Of a stretch of 64,000 nt of DNA, positions 44,685-53,723 are shown piece after piece. This DNA is from JBBCJR01 sp037190805 (GTDB lineage: Bacteria; Pseudomonadota; Alphaproteobacteria; Sphingomonadales; Sphingomonadaceae), in assembly GCA_037190805.1 (NCBI GenBank), contig JBBCJR010000002.1:62001-126000 (forward strand), given 5' to 3'. The notes beneath the pieces are model-generated. The model was not told where the DNA came from. It ran no database searches and worked only from the letters and a program-made list of their open reading frames with translations. The position numbers and the translations under genes were made by a program. Every line of letters starts with the position of its first letter. Positions within the stretch are counted from its first letter, which is position 1.

Positions 44685-46292
44685 TCATTGCAGCGAAAAG
44701 CCGGGGGCCGGCGTGGCTGCGGCCGCGGCGGCGTTGCCGGATACGGCGGCGCCCGACTGACGCCGGGCCTGCGGCTTGGCCTTATCGCCGGACTTGCCGT
44801 CGAAGGTCTGGCCGCCCAGCAGACGCTGAGCGTCGGTGGGCGAGCGATAGCCATCAGTCGGCAGCTTGATCTGCTCGTCCGACACCGGCTTCACTAGATA
44901 AGGCGTGACCACGACGACAAGTTCGCTTTCGCTGCGGCGGAAGCTTTGCGACCGGAACAGCGCGCCGATGATCGGCAGGTCGCCCAGGAACGGCGCCTTG
45001 TCGACGACGTTGGCGTTGGCATTGGACAGCAAACCGCCGATCATGAAGCTCTGGCCTGAGCCGAGCTCCACGGTGGTTTCGACCCGGCGGGTGGTCAGGC
45101 CCGGAACGCGGGTGCCGGCCATGGTGATCGCCGCGGCATAGTCGAGCTGCGACACTTCCGGCCGGACCCGCATCGAGATGCGGCCGTCGTTCAGGACCGT
45201 GGGGGTGAAGGCAAGGCCGACACCATAAGGCTTGTATTCGACGCTGACGGTGCCGAGGCCGCCGGCGAGCGGGATCGGGATTTCGCCGCCGGCAAGGAAG
45301 CTGGCCGTTTCGCCCGACAGGGCGACCAGATTGGGTTCGGCCAGGGTCGTCGCCACGTTGTCGTTTTCGAGCAGGTCGAGCGCCGACATGATGTCGAGGC
45401 CGAACAGCTTGCCGGCGAATTTCAGTGCGGTCTTGCCGTCAGCGAAGTCGCTGAAATTGTAGCTCGTGCCACCCGTGACGAACTGGCCCGAGGTCGGGTC
45501 GAACGGCAGCGAGATCGACCCCGTTGGCAGACCGAACAGCGACGAGGCATCCAGTTGCGGCAACGCACTGAGATTGGTGTTGGCGATCGAGCCGAAGTTG
45601 CGGCCCCGGCTGATACCGAACTGAAATCCGCCTGTCGTGTCGCGGGTGAGGAGGTTGACGCCGACTTCCTTCAGAAAGCCGCGATTGACCTCGGCAATGC
45701 GGACGCGCAGGCCGACCTGAAGCGGCGTTGCCGTCTTCAGCTTGTTGAACAGGGTGATATTCTCGCCGACGAAGGCGGTGACGAGGCGGTTCGCCTCCTC
45801 GACGTCATCGGGGGCGGCGACCGTGCCGGTCAGCAGCACGGAGCCGTTCATCGGTGTCACCTCGATCTTGGCGTCGGGCATCGCCAGCCCGATCATCGAG
45901 CGCAATTGGTCGTAGTTCGGGCCAACGCGGACGTTGGTCGACCAGATCACCTGGCCGCCCTTGTCGGTCGCATAGACGCTGGTCTCGCCGCCGGCGACGC
46001 CGAAGACGTAGAGGGCGCTGGTGGAGCGGACCTGGACGTTGGCGATCGCGGGATTGGCCACGAACACGTCGGTCATCGGTCGCGGCAAGCTGATCATGGT
46101 GCCGCGGCCCACCGCCAGGGTGATGCCGTCAGTCGCAGCGTGCATCTGGGCGCCGCTGGACACCGGCACGGCCTTGGCGCCGGCGGAGCTGCTGATCTGG
46201 GCTCTCGCCATGACGGGAAGGCCCACGGCCAGCGCCGTCGCCAGTCCGGCGGCGATCAGCGCACCGGACGGAAGGATCAAATGGGCGCGCAT
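44685..46292 (-). CDS. cpaC: Tad pilus secretin CpaC (RcpA)
   Basis: A 535-residue outer-membrane secretin. Signal segment MRAHLILPSGALIAAGLATALAV; N-terminal BON/pilus-N type domain (LPRPMTDVFVANPAIANVQVRS, LTGTVAAPDDVEEANRL); secretin core with LAEPNLVALSGETASFLAGGEIPIP and a closing VVVVTPYLVKPV. An Ala/Pro-rich tail ends the protein. It forms the pore through which the Flp pilus leaves. Its ATG overlaps the cpaB stop (TGATG). Confidence 0.94.
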   Translation of the reverse strand: MRAHLILPSGALIAAGLATALAVGLPVMARAQISSSAGAKAVPVSSGAQMHAATDGITLAVGRGTMISLPRPMTDVFVANPAIANVQVRSTSALYVFGVAGGETSVYATDKGGQVIWSTNVRVGPNYDQLRSMIGLAMPDAKIEVTPMNGSVLLTGTVAAPDDVEEANRLVTAFVGENITLFNKLKTATPLQVGLRVRIAEVNRGFLKEVGVNLLTRDTTGGFQFGISRGRNFGSIANTNLSALPQLDASSLFGLPTGSISLPFDPTSGQFVTGGTSYNFSDFADGKTALKFAGKLFGLDIMSALDLLENDNVATTLAEPNLVALSGETASFLAGGEIPIPLAGGLGTVSVEYKPYGVGLAFTPTVLNDGRISMRVRPEVSQLDYAAAITMAGTRVPGLTTRRVETTVELGSGQSFMIGGLLSNANANVVDKAPFLGDLPIIGALFRSQSFRRSESELVVVVTPYLVKPVSDEQIKLPTDGYRSPTDAQRLLGGQTFDGKSGDKAKPQARRQSGAAVSGNAAAAAATPAPGFSLQ

Positions 46293-47407
46293 CAGTTACG
46301 GCCTCCGCTCATCGGGTTTCCGAGGGCGCGCGCATAGGGTGAGAGCGTCGCCGACGACAGCCGGTCGAGATTACCGCTGGCATCTTCCTCGTTGGTTGAC
46401 GCGCCGCGCCGCACAGTGACGCTGCTCGCCGATTTCTTCTCATCGGCCAGTTGCTTGCGCAGGTTGCGCAGGGTCAGCTGGTCGGACAGGCGCTGGGCTT
46501 CCTTGCGCTCGGGCGACAGGGAGCCGTCATCGCCCAGCGCGGGAACGCTGGTGCGCTGGAAGCGCGAGACGTCGCCGCCGGTCGAAAAGGTGCCCTTGGT
46601 GTCGTTGGGCCGGGCCGCCAGGGCCAGCAGGATGCGCTTCTCGCCTTTGGCGTCCGTGCCTTCGGGGATTTCGACGTCGCCCGCGGCGATGGCCGCTTCC
46701 AGCTCCGCGACATTATCGGTGATCGAACGCAGCGACAGCGACAGCTGACCGATGGTCTGTGCGACGGCGATCTTTTCGGAGATCGCCGGGGTCGCTTCGA
46801 GCGTGACCGTGTTGGACAGCCGCGCGGTTGCATCCTCACCCTCGGCGGGTTCGCTGGAGGTGCGCTGGTCGGTTGCCAGCACGCGGATGTTGCGGATGAT
46901 CGTCTCGGCGACCTTCAGCGGCTCGCCCGAGCCGCCGCCGGCGACCTGCTGGGTCAGGACCACGTCGACCCGGTCCCCGGGAAAGACGAAGCCGGCGACG
47001 CCGGTGGATGCGTTGACGCTGACCGTCACGGCGCGCATGCCCGGCCCGAGCGCGGCGGCCAGGAAGCCACGGTCACCGGGCTTGATCAATGCGCCCTGGG
47101 TGACGGGCTGGCCGGCAGCGATGGCATAGCGCACGACCTGCCCCTTCAGCGTTTGCGGATCGCCCTGCGCGCGCAGGATGTAGGCGCCGTCGACCATGTC
47201 CTGTGGCCAGGGCTGGAAACGGATCATCGAGGGGTCGATCATCGTTCCGATCGGCAGCGTCTGGGCGGCGACCAGAACTTCGATGCCGGGCTGCGGCGTG
47301 GCTTCGGCCGTGTCAGTGCCGCCGGCCAGCAGGCCGCGGGCAAGCACGGCGGAAATCGCCGCGACCATCAGCGCCCCCACCAGCAACGCGAGCTTTCGGA
47401 AATCCAT
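46292..47407 (-). CDS. cpaB: Tad pilus assembly protein CpaB (RcpC)
   Basis: A 371-residue protein with an N-terminal membrane segment (KLALLVGALMVAAISAVLARGLLAG) and an SAF-type domain (EVLVAAQTLPIGTMIDPSMI, FLAAALGPGMRAVTVSVNASTGVAGFVFPGDRVDVVLT). RcpC/CpaB proteins help position the secretin and modify pilus assembly. The C-terminal third is polar and poorly conserved in appearance. It lies 35 nt after cpaA. Confidence 0.92.
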   Translation of the reverse strand: MDFRKLALLVGALMVAAISAVLARGLLAGGTDTAEATPQPGIEVLVAAQTLPIGTMIDPSMIRFQPWPQDMVDGAYILRAQGDPQTLKGQVVRYAIAAGQPVTQGALIKPGDRGFLAAALGPGMRAVTVSVNASTGVAGFVFPGDRVDVVLTQQVAGGGSGEPLKVAETIIRNIRVLATDQRTSSEPAEGEDATARLSNTVTLEATPAISEKIAVAQTIGQLSLSLRSITDNVAELEAAIAAGDVEIPEGTDAKGEKRILLALAARPNDTKGTFSTGGDVSRFQRTSVPALGDDGSLSPERKEAQRLSDQLTLRNLRKQLADEKKSASSVTVRRGASTNEEDASGNLDRLSSATLSPYARALGNPMSGGRN

Positions 47408-47442
47408 GACTCAATCGCCTCCCGGCAAAATTCTTGACTGTG

Positions 47443-47916
47443 CTATGCCGTGAACTGGTTAAGAAGTGGTTCGCCAAGGACCCACAACGCCGCCGCGCCG
47501 ATTGCCACGCCATAGGGAATCTCCGGCCGCCCCTCGCGCCGCCGGGCGCGATGGAGCAGCACCAGGCCGAGAGTCAGGACGCCACCCAGCAAGGCCATCA
47601 GGAACAGCATCCGGACCAGCGGCAGCGGCGGCAGCCAGAGCGCGAGGGCGGCGAGCAGTTTGACGTCGCCACCACCCATGGCGCCGGCGGCGAACAGCGC
47701 CGCGAACAGGGCAAGGACGAGCGCGGCCATGCCGACCTGGATCGCGATGTCGGGCCACAGCGCCCAGCCCGAGGCCCACCACCAGGGCAGGGCGCACAGG
47801 GCGACGCCGGCCGTGAGCCAGTTCGGAATGGTGAAACTGCGCACGTCGGTGACGATCGCGGTGATGAGGAGTGCCGCCAGCACCGCCGTGCAGGCGACGG
47901 AGAAAAGCCCGCCCAT
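47443..47916 (-). CDS. cpaA: Prepilin peptidase CpaA/TadV (A24 family)
   Basis: A 157-residue membrane aspartic protease with about five to six hydrophobic segments. The two catalytic Asp residues are visible in ITAIVTDVRSFTIPNW (first) and in GAMGGGDVKLL (second). It would process Flp pilin and the TadE-like pseudopilins. First gene of the cpaA-to-tadC block; no pilin gene precedes it, since a plus-strand hydrolase starts 47 nt away. Confidence 0.93.
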   Translation of the reverse strand: MGGLFSVACTAVLAALLITAIVTDVRSFTIPNWLTAGVALCALPWWWASGWALWPDIAIQVGMAALVLALFAALFAAGAMGGGDVKLLAALALWLPPLPLVRMLFLMALLGGVLTLGLVLLHRARRREGRPEIPYGVAIGAAALWVLGEPLLNQFTA

Positions 47917-47963
47917 GTCGCAAAGCCTAGACGACGGCTCTTGCCAAATCGTAACCAGTGGCG

Positions 47964-48899
47964 ATGCCGACGACCGATATCCGCCGCTGCCTGCCGCCTG
48001 ACGCGGTGATCGATCAGTGGGCAGCCGCCGATGGCTGGCCGATCCGGCGTATCCGCCTCGCTCCCAAGGGCGCGCGGCGTGGGGCGCTGCTATTCTGCAA
48101 CGGCCGTGCGGATTTCATCGAGAAATATCTTGAGGCGCTGTGCCACTGGCGCGGCCGGGGGTGGGCCGTCACCAGCTTCGACTGGCGCGGACAGGGCCTG
48201 TCGGGCCGGCTGTCGGGGGAGGCGATGCTGGGCCATGCCGACAGCTTCGATCCATGGATCGCCGATCTTGGCGCGCTGATCGCCGACTGGCGACGCGATG
48301 AGGCGGGACCCTATGTCATCATCGGCCATTCGACGGGCGGGAACCTCGTTCTCAGGCATCTGATGGCGCGTCCGGCCGACGCCGATGCCGCCGTGCTGAT
48401 CTCGCCCCTGGTCGGACTTCAGCTGCCTTTTCTGCCCGATGCCGTGGTCGCTGGGGTGGCCCGTCACTATGTCGGCCGGGGACGGGGCGGCGCGCACGCC
48501 TGGGGTCAGGAGATGGTCGAACGCAGCGCCCAGCGCGCCGAGGTGCTGACCAGCGATGCCGGCCGATATGCCGACGAAGGCTGGTGGTGGCAGCAGGTGC
48601 CCGCTCTGAAGCTGGGGGGGGTCAGCTGGGGTTGGCTGGCGGCGGCGTTCCAGTCGGTCGCGCAACTCCTGCGGCCGGGCGCGGTGGAGCGGGTGACGAC
48701 GCCGATCCTGCTTCTGGGCGCTATGCGTGACCGGGTGGTGTCGACCCCCGCCATGCGCCGGCTGCTTGCCCGGCTGCCCGTGGCACGTGGGCAATTCTTC
48801 ACCAATGCAGCGCATGAGCTGCTGCGCGAGCGGGATGAGGTGCGGTTGCCCGCTCTCGCCGCCATCGACACGTTTCTGGACGAAAAGGTCCCTCAGTGA
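47964..48899 (+). CDS. Alpha/beta hydrolase, lysophospholipase (PldB)-like
   Basis: A 311-residue hydrolase with GALLFCNGRADFIEKYLE near the N-terminus, TSFDWRGQGLSGR, nucleophile elbow GHSTGGN, acid Asp region LLGAMRDRVVS and His in FTNAAHELLRERDEVR. This order matches the serine aminopeptidase S33/monoacylglycerol-lipase-like group that includes PldB. ATG at 47964 is preferred to GTG two codons earlier. Its stop overlaps the next gene's GTG (GTGA). Confidence 0.88.
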   Translation: MPTTDIRRCLPPDAVIDQWAAADGWPIRRIRLAPKGARRGALLFCNGRADFIEKYLEALCHWRGRGWAVTSFDWRGQGLSGRLSGEAMLGHADSFDPWIADLGALIADWRRDEAGPYVIIGHSTGGNLVLRHLMARPADADAAVLISPLVGLQLPFLPDAVVAGVARHYVGRGRGGAHAWGQEMVERSAQRAEVLTSDAGRYADEGWWWQQVPALKLGGVSWGWLAAAFQSVAQLLRPGAVERVTTPILLLGAMRDRVVSTPAMRRLLARLPVARGQFFTNAAHELLRERDEVRLPALAAIDTFLDEKVPQ

Positions 48900-50011
48900 T
48901 CCGAGCGGATATCGTTATCGTGGGCGCCGGGATTGCCGGCGCGAGCCTGGCGGCGCGCATCGGCACGGCGGCATCGGTGGTGCTGATCGAGGCGGAAAGC
49001 CAGCCTGGCTATCACAGTACCGGCCGTTCGGCCGCGTTCTTCGCCGAAACCTATGGCGGTCCGGCGGTACAGCCCTTGTCCACCGCCTCGCGCGATTTTT
49101 TCCTCTCGCCCCCATCCGGCTTCGCGGATGGTCCGCTGACCCATGACCGGGGTGCGATGCATGTCGCGACGGCGGCCGACCGCGCTACGCTGGAGGCGAT
49201 GGACCGGGATTTCGCCGCGTCCGATGTCATGCTTCGGCCGCTCGATCGGAATGCGATGCTGAGCCGCGTGCCGCTGTTGGGACCGCAATGGGTGGCGGGA
49301 CGGCTGGAGCCGGGGTGCCGCGATATCGACGTCGCCGCGCTTCATGGCGGTTTCCTCGCTCAGGCGCGTCGTGCCGGTGCGACGGTGCTGACTGATGCGG
49401 CATTGCAGGCCGCGCGTCGTGATGGTGGTCGCTGGCGGCTGGAGACGGGGGCCGGCGCGATCGAGGCCGACTTGCTCGTCAACGCCGCCGGGGCCTGGGC
49501 GGACGAGGTGGCGGAGATGGCCGGCGCCCGGCGGCTCGGCTTGTCCCCGTTCCGCCGGACGATGGCCCAGCTGATCGTCGACCCGCCGGCGCCTCCGACC
49601 TTGCCGGTGGTGATGGACGTGGCCGGCAATTTCTATTTCAGGCCCGAGGCCGGTGGGCGACTGTGGCTGAGCCCGCATGACGAGATTCTCCAGGTGCCGG
49701 GCGACGCCGCGCCCGAGGAGATCGACATCGCCATCGCCATCGACCGGTTCGAACAGGCGACGGCCGGCTGGCAGGTCAGGCGGGTCGAACGGCGCTGGGC
49801 AGGTCTCAGGACCTTCGCCCCGGACCGGGTGCCGGTCTATGGGTTTGATCCGACGGTGCCGGGGCTGTTCTGGTGTGCGGGGCAGGGCGGTTTCGGTATC
49901 CAGACCGCGCCTGCCGCAAGCACGCTTGCCGCCGCGCTGTTGCTGGATCGGGAGGATCTGGCGCCGGTCGATCCCGGACGTTACGCGCCGGGGCGTTTCG
50001 CTGCGGCCTGA
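48896..50011 (+). CDS. FAD-dependent amino-acid oxidase/dehydrogenase (DAO family)
   Basis: A 371-residue flavoprotein with the dinucleotide-binding GAGIAGASLAARIG, HSTGRSAAFFAETYGG, AAGAWADEVAEMAGA and the C-terminal FAD loop CAGQGGFGIQTAPAAS. It resembles D-amino-acid/D-arginine dehydrogenase-like DAO proteins; substrate is not determined. Start GTG at 48896 overlaps the upstream stop. Its last 31 nt overlap the 3' end of rnhA on the other strand. Confidence 0.88.
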   Translation: MIRADIVIVGAGIAGASLAARIGTAASVVLIEAESQPGYHSTGRSAAFFAETYGGPAVQPLSTASRDFFLSPPSGFADGPLTHDRGAMHVATAADRATLEAMDRDFAASDVMLRPLDRNAMLSRVPLLGPQWVAGRLEPGCRDIDVAALHGGFLAQARRAGATVLTDAALQAARRDGGRWRLETGAGAIEADLLVNAAGAWADEVAEMAGARRLGLSPFRRTMAQLIVDPPAPPTLPVVMDVAGNFYFRPEAGGRLWLSPHDEILQVPGDAAPEEIDIAIAIDRFEQATAGWQVRRVERRWAGLRTFAPDRVPVYGFDPTVPGLFWCAGQGGFGIQTAPAASTLAAALLLDREDLAPVDPGRYAPGRFAAA

Positions 50012-50436
50012 GCCATGGCCGCGTCGCAGGCCAGGCGATCGGCACGCTCATTCTCGGGGTGGCCGGCGTGACCCTTCACCCACTGCCAGTCGATCCTGTG
50101 CGGCGCGCTGGCATCCAGCAGGGCCTGCCATAGATCGGCATTGGCGACAGGCTTCTTGGCCGCGGTTCGCCAGCCGTTGCGTTTCCAGCCGTGGATCCAC
50201 TTGGTGATACCGTCGCGGACATAGACGCTGTCGGTGGTGATGATGACATCGCAAGGGCGGGAGAGGGCGCGTAAACCCTCGATCGCCGCCATCATTTCCA
50301 TGCGGTTGTTGGTGGTCAGCGGCTCACCGCCCGAAAGCTCGCGTTCGCGCGCGCCGCTGCGGAGCACCGCGCCCCAACCGCCGGGGCCGGGATTACCCTT
50401 GCAGGCGCCATCAGTGAAGATCTCGACGGTTGTCAT
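49981..50436 (-). CDS. rnhA: Ribonuclease HI
   Basis: A 151-residue RNase H1 that cuts RNA in RNA-DNA hybrids. The catalytic acids are in FTDGACKGNPGPGGWG (Asp), NNRMEMMAAIEGL (Glu), IITTDSVYVRDG (Asp) and HPENERADRLA (Asp), with the flexible-loop His just before. ATG at 50436 overlaps the thrB stop (ATGA). The ispH-thrB-rnhA order is common in alphaproteobacteria. 3' ends overlap with the convergent FAD-oxidoreductase gene. Confidence 0.96.
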   Translation of the reverse strand: MTTVEIFTDGACKGNPGPGGWGAVLRSGARERELSGGEPLTTNNRMEMMAAIEGLRALSRPCDVIITTDSVYVRDGITKWIHGWKRNGWRTAAKKPVANADLWQALLDASAPHRIDWQWVKGHAGHPENERADRLACDAAMAQAAAKRPGA

Positions 50437-51392
50437 CCGGTGAAGGCGTCGGCCCCGTGGGACTGATAATGATCCAGACGGCGCAGAAATGCCAACGGGT
50501 CCTTGCGCGTCACGAGCGCGTCGGCCGGCGTGTTCAGCCAATCCCAGGCCCTGGTCAACAGAAAGCGGATCGAGGCACCGCGAGCGAGGATCGGCAGGGC
50601 GGCGCGCTCCTCATCGGAAAGCCCGTGAGCGCTTTCGTAGCCCGTGATGAGTGCGCGGCCGAGGTCGGCGTCGAATCGGCGGCCGTCGGCGCTGAAACAC
50701 CAGGCGGCGTGGGTGATGGCCAGATCATAGGCGCGAATGTCCGTGCAGGCGAAATAGAAATCGATCAGTCCGGTCACCTCGTCGCCCAGCGTCAGGACAT
50801 TGTCGGGGAACAGGTCGGCATGGATCGCCTGCACCGGCAGATCGGCGGGCCAGGCGGCCGACAATGCCTTCAGTTCGTCGCCCAGACGGGCCGCCAGGCC
50901 AGGGGCGATGCTGTCGAGTGCAGGCCCGCAGCGCGTGAACAGGTCACGCCATCCGCCGATGCCGAGATTGTTGGCGCGGGTCGGCGCGAAATCGGCGGCA
51001 GCCTTGTGCAGGCGACCAAGCGCGGCGCCGGTGGCGTGCGCCTGCGCGGGCGTCGGAACCGTCAGGGAGACGCCGCTGAGGAATTGAATCAGGCAGGCGG
51101 GGCGCCCCTCCAGCCGGCGCAGCACCTCGCCGTCGCGCGCGGGGATCGGACGGGGCACCGGCAGGCCGGCGTCGGCCAGATGCGTGGTGAGCGCCATGAA
51201 CCAGGGCAGGTCGGCCTCCGCCACCCGCCGTTCATAAAGGGTGAGGATGAAGCGCCCCCGGCTGGTTTCGACCAGATAGTTGGAGTTCTCCACGCCCTCG
51301 GCGATGCCCTTGGCGGAGATCAGGGTGCCGACGTCGTAATCGGCGAGGAAGATGGCCATCGCTTCGGCCGGGACATGGGTATAGACAGCCAT
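50433..51392 (-). CDS. thrB: Homoserine kinase (choline-kinase-like ThrB)
   Basis: A 319-residue aminoglycoside/choline-kinase-fold enzyme, as in alphaproteobacterial ThrB (unrelated to the GHMP ThrB of E. coli). Visible: GVENSNYLVETSRGRFILTLYE near the ATP loop, the catalytic IHADLFPDNVL and metal-binding GLIDFYFAC. It phosphorylates homoserine for threonine synthesis. Placed between ispH and rnhA, 13 nt after ispH. Confidence 0.93.
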   Translation of the reverse strand: MAVYTHVPAEAMAIFLADYDVGTLISAKGIAEGVENSNYLVETSRGRFILTLYERRVAEADLPWFMALTTHLADAGLPVPRPIPARDGEVLRRLEGRPACLIQFLSGVSLTVPTPAQAHATGAALGRLHKAAADFAPTRANNLGIGGWRDLFTRCGPALDSIAPGLAARLGDELKALSAAWPADLPVQAIHADLFPDNVLTLGDEVTGLIDFYFACTDIRAYDLAITHAAWCFSADGRRFDADLGRALITGYESAHGLSDEERAALPILARGASIRFLLTRAWDWLNTPADALVTRKDPLAFLRRLDHYQSHGADAFTG

Positions 51393-51405
51393 CGGATCGT
51401 AAAAC

Positions 51406-52356
51406 TCAAACGGTGGTGGTGAGCGCGGCGGGAAGCTTGAACGACATCCGCTCCGTGGCGGTCGTCACTTCCTCTTCGCGGACGGAGAAGCGGGTGGCGA
51501 TCCGGTCGATGACCTCGCGCACGAGCGTTTCAGGTGCCGAGGCGCCAGCGGTGATGCCAAGCGTTGCGACATCGCCCAGCCAATCGAAATCGACGTCCGC
51601 CCCGCGTTGCACGAGGCTCGCGCGGCACCCCTCGCGTTCAGCGACCTCGACCAGCCGGACCGAGTTGGAGGAGTTGGGCGCGCCGATGACCAGCATGGCG
51701 TCGCATTGGCGGGCGATCGCCTTGACGGCCGCCTGGCGGTTGGACGTCGCATAGCAGATGTCCTCGCCGCGCGGCATCGCGATCAATGGAAAGCGGCGGT
51801 GTAGCGTGGCGACGATCTCGGCCGTGTCGTCGACCGACAGCGTGGTCTGGGTCAGGAAGGCCAGATTGTCCGGATCGTCGGGTAGCAGCGTCTCGGCGTC
51901 GGTCAGCGTCTCGATCAGGGTCATCGTGCCGTCGGGCACCTGGCCGAAGGTGCCGATCACCTCCGGGTGGCCGCGATGGCCGATGAACAGGATGTGCCGG
52001 CCATTCTGGACCAGCCGTTCGGCCTGACGATGGACCTTGGAGACCAGCGGGCAAGTCGCGTCCAGATAATCGAGGCCGCGACTTTCGGCTGTCGCCGGAA
52101 CGATCTTGGGCACGCCATGGGCGGAAAATACCACCGGCACGCCGTCGGGCACGTCGCTCAACTCCTCGACGAAGATCGCGCCCTTGGATTTCAGTTCGTC
52201 GACGACATAGCGATTATGGACGATCTCGTGCCGGACATAGACCGGGGCGCCATATTTCTCGAGCGCGAGCTCGACAATGCGGATGGCGCGGTCGACCCCG
52301 GCGCAGAAGCCCCGCGGCGCGGCGATCAGCAGGGTGAGAGGTGGCTTGTCGATCAT
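51406..52356 (-). CDS. ispH: 4-hydroxy-3-methylbut-2-enyl diphosphate reductase
   Basis: A 316-residue iron-sulfur enzyme, the last step of the MEP isoprenoid pathway. The three cluster cysteines are in AAPRGFCAGVDRA, DATCPLVSKVH and DICYATSNRQAA. Catalytic-site neighbours YVRHEIVHNRYVVDELKSKG and GAPNSSNSVRLVEVA are present. Length is normal. First gene of the ispH-thrB-rnhA operon and divergent from a lipoprotein gene. Confidence 0.96.
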   Translation of the reverse strand: MIDKPPLTLLIAAPRGFCAGVDRAIRIVELALEKYGAPVYVRHEIVHNRYVVDELKSKGAIFVEELSDVPDGVPVVFSAHGVPKIVPATAESRGLDYLDATCPLVSKVHRQAERLVQNGRHILFIGHRGHPEVIGTFGQVPDGTMTLIETLTDAETLLPDDPDNLAFLTQTTLSVDDTAEIVATLHRRFPLIAMPRGEDICYATSNRQAAVKAIARQCDAMLVIGAPNSSNSVRLVEVAEREGCRASLVQRGADVDFDWLGDVATLGITAGASAPETLVREVIDRIATRFSVREEEVTTATERMSFKLPAALTTTV

Positions 52357-52442
52357 CGCTGATACGCCCTAACCGATCGCTTGTCGGGCGGGAACCCGCT
52401 TCCTATGATGGGTCTCCAACTTTACACGAGGAAGTCGCTTTC

Positions 52443-53072
52443 GTGGCCCGTCCGATCCTGACCATGACTCTCCTGGCGCTCGCCGCGACAGGCCTTACCG
52501 CTTGCGGCGACCGCAATCCGCTCAGGATCACGCGATCCGCCTGTCCGGCCGTCGCGATTCCAGCCTATACGGGCGAGGTGACGTTGTTCACCCGCCCCGG
52601 TAGCGACGCCGCCGCAGATATCGATCTCGTCGCGGCGATCACCAATGTCCGGGGCGGCTGTACTGAAGCGGCCGACACGCTGATCACGGACGCCAGCTTC
52701 CAGGTTCAGGCGCGCCGTACCGACGCCGGGCCGGCGCGGCAGGTGACATTGCCTTGGTTCGCCGCCGTCGTTCAGGCGGGCGATCGGCTGGTGACGAAGC
52801 AGGTCGGGCAGGTGACGCTGAACTTCGCTGCCGGGCAGGACCGCGCCACAGCCACCGCCACCGCGCGATCCGAGGTCGCCCGCAGCGCCGCGACCCTACC
52901 GGCCGCTATCAATCAGCGTCTGACCCGCGAGCGCAAGACCGGCGATCTCGATGCGGCCCTGGACCCGATGGCGGAACCCGAAGTGCGCGACGCGGTGCGC
53001 GAGCACAGCTTCGAGGTTCTGGTCGGCTTTCAGCTCGGGGATGACCAGCTGGCGTTCAACGTCAACAAATAA
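52443..53072 (+). CDS. Predicted lipoprotein of unknown function
   Basis: A 209-residue lipoprotein with lipobox GLTAC (C21). Start is GTG at 52443, placed by AGGAAG (52430-52435) seven nt upstream; the in-frame upstream part overlaps ispH's start region. The mature part is mixed alpha/beta with one later Cys pair (SACP, GGCTEAAD). I do not recognise a characterised family. msrA follows after 64 nt. Confidence 0.75.
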   Translation: MARPILTMTLLALAATGLTACGDRNPLRITRSACPAVAIPAYTGEVTLFTRPGSDAAADIDLVAAITNVRGGCTEAADTLITDASFQVQARRTDAGPARQVTLPWFAAVVQAGDRLVTKQVGQVTLNFAAGQDRATATATARSEVARSAATLPAAINQRLTRERKTGDLDAALDPMAEPEVRDAVREHSFEVLVGFQLGDDQLAFNVNK

Positions 53073-53136
53073 CCGGCCTTTTCCAACGGCGGGCGGCATC
53101 CCATATGTTTCCCGGTCCTGACAGGGAGGTTGCGTG

Positions 53137-53670
53137 ATGACGACAGAGACGGCGACTCTGGCGGCCGGCTGTTTCTGGTGCATCGATGCCGCCTTGCGTC
53201 GGCTGCGTGGGATAGAGCAGGTCGAAAGCGGCTATATCGGCGGGACCCTGCCGAATCCGACCTATCGCGAGGTCTGTGGCGGGGATAGCGGCCATGCCGA
53301 AGCGGTGCGGGTCGCATTCGATCCGGCGGTGATCGGCTATGATGACTTGCTCGACATTTTCTTCGACCTGCATGACCCGACACAGCTCAATCGACAGGGC
53401 AATGATGTCGGTACCCAATATCGGTCGGCGATCTTCCCTCATTCACCCGCTCAGGCCGAGGCGGCGAAAGCCGCCATCGCCCGCGTCCAGGCCGATCACG
53501 ACGCCCCGGTGGTGACGACGATCGAACCGCTGGCGGGCTGGTACCCGGCCGAGGAATATCATCAGGACTATTTCAACCGCGAAGGGACGGCCAACGGCTA
53601 TTGCCGGGTCGTCGTCGCGCCCAAGCTGGAAAAATTCGGCAGCCGCCATGCCGCTCGTCTAAAAAGCTGA
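53137..53670 (+). CDS. msrA: Peptide methionine-S-sulfoxide reductase
   Basis: A 177-residue MsrA with the catalytic motif GCFWC. YIGGTLPNPTYREVCGGDSGHAEAV and HDPTQLNRQGNDVGTQYRSAIF complete the substrate pocket, and YHQDYFNR lies near the end. A second Cys (GYC, near residue 155) could act in resolution. ATG at 53137 has GGGAGG 7 nt upstream, better than GTG at 53134. The stop codon is part of the following terminator stem. Confidence 0.95.
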   Translation: MTTETATLAAGCFWCIDAALRRLRGIEQVESGYIGGTLPNPTYREVCGGDSGHAEAVRVAFDPAVIGYDDLLDIFFDLHDPTQLNRQGNDVGTQYRSAIFPHSPAQAEAAKAAIARVQADHDAPVVTTIEPLAGWYPAEEYHQDYFNREGTANGYCRVVVAPKLEKFGSRHAARLKS

Positions 53671-53702
53671 CGGGCTGGCCCGATCATCGGGTCAGCCCGT
53701 CA
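53668..53702. terminator. Bidirectional terminator between msrA and the aquaporin gene
   Basis: A 14-bp stem (one G-U) formed by 53668-53681 and 53689-53702 around a 7-nt loop. On the minus strand five T residues follow (complement of 53661-53665); on the plus strand a short T-run begins at 53710. It serves two convergent genes and includes the msrA stop codon. Confidence 0.9.
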
Positions 53703-53723
53703 TGTCCGGTTTTGTAACGGACT

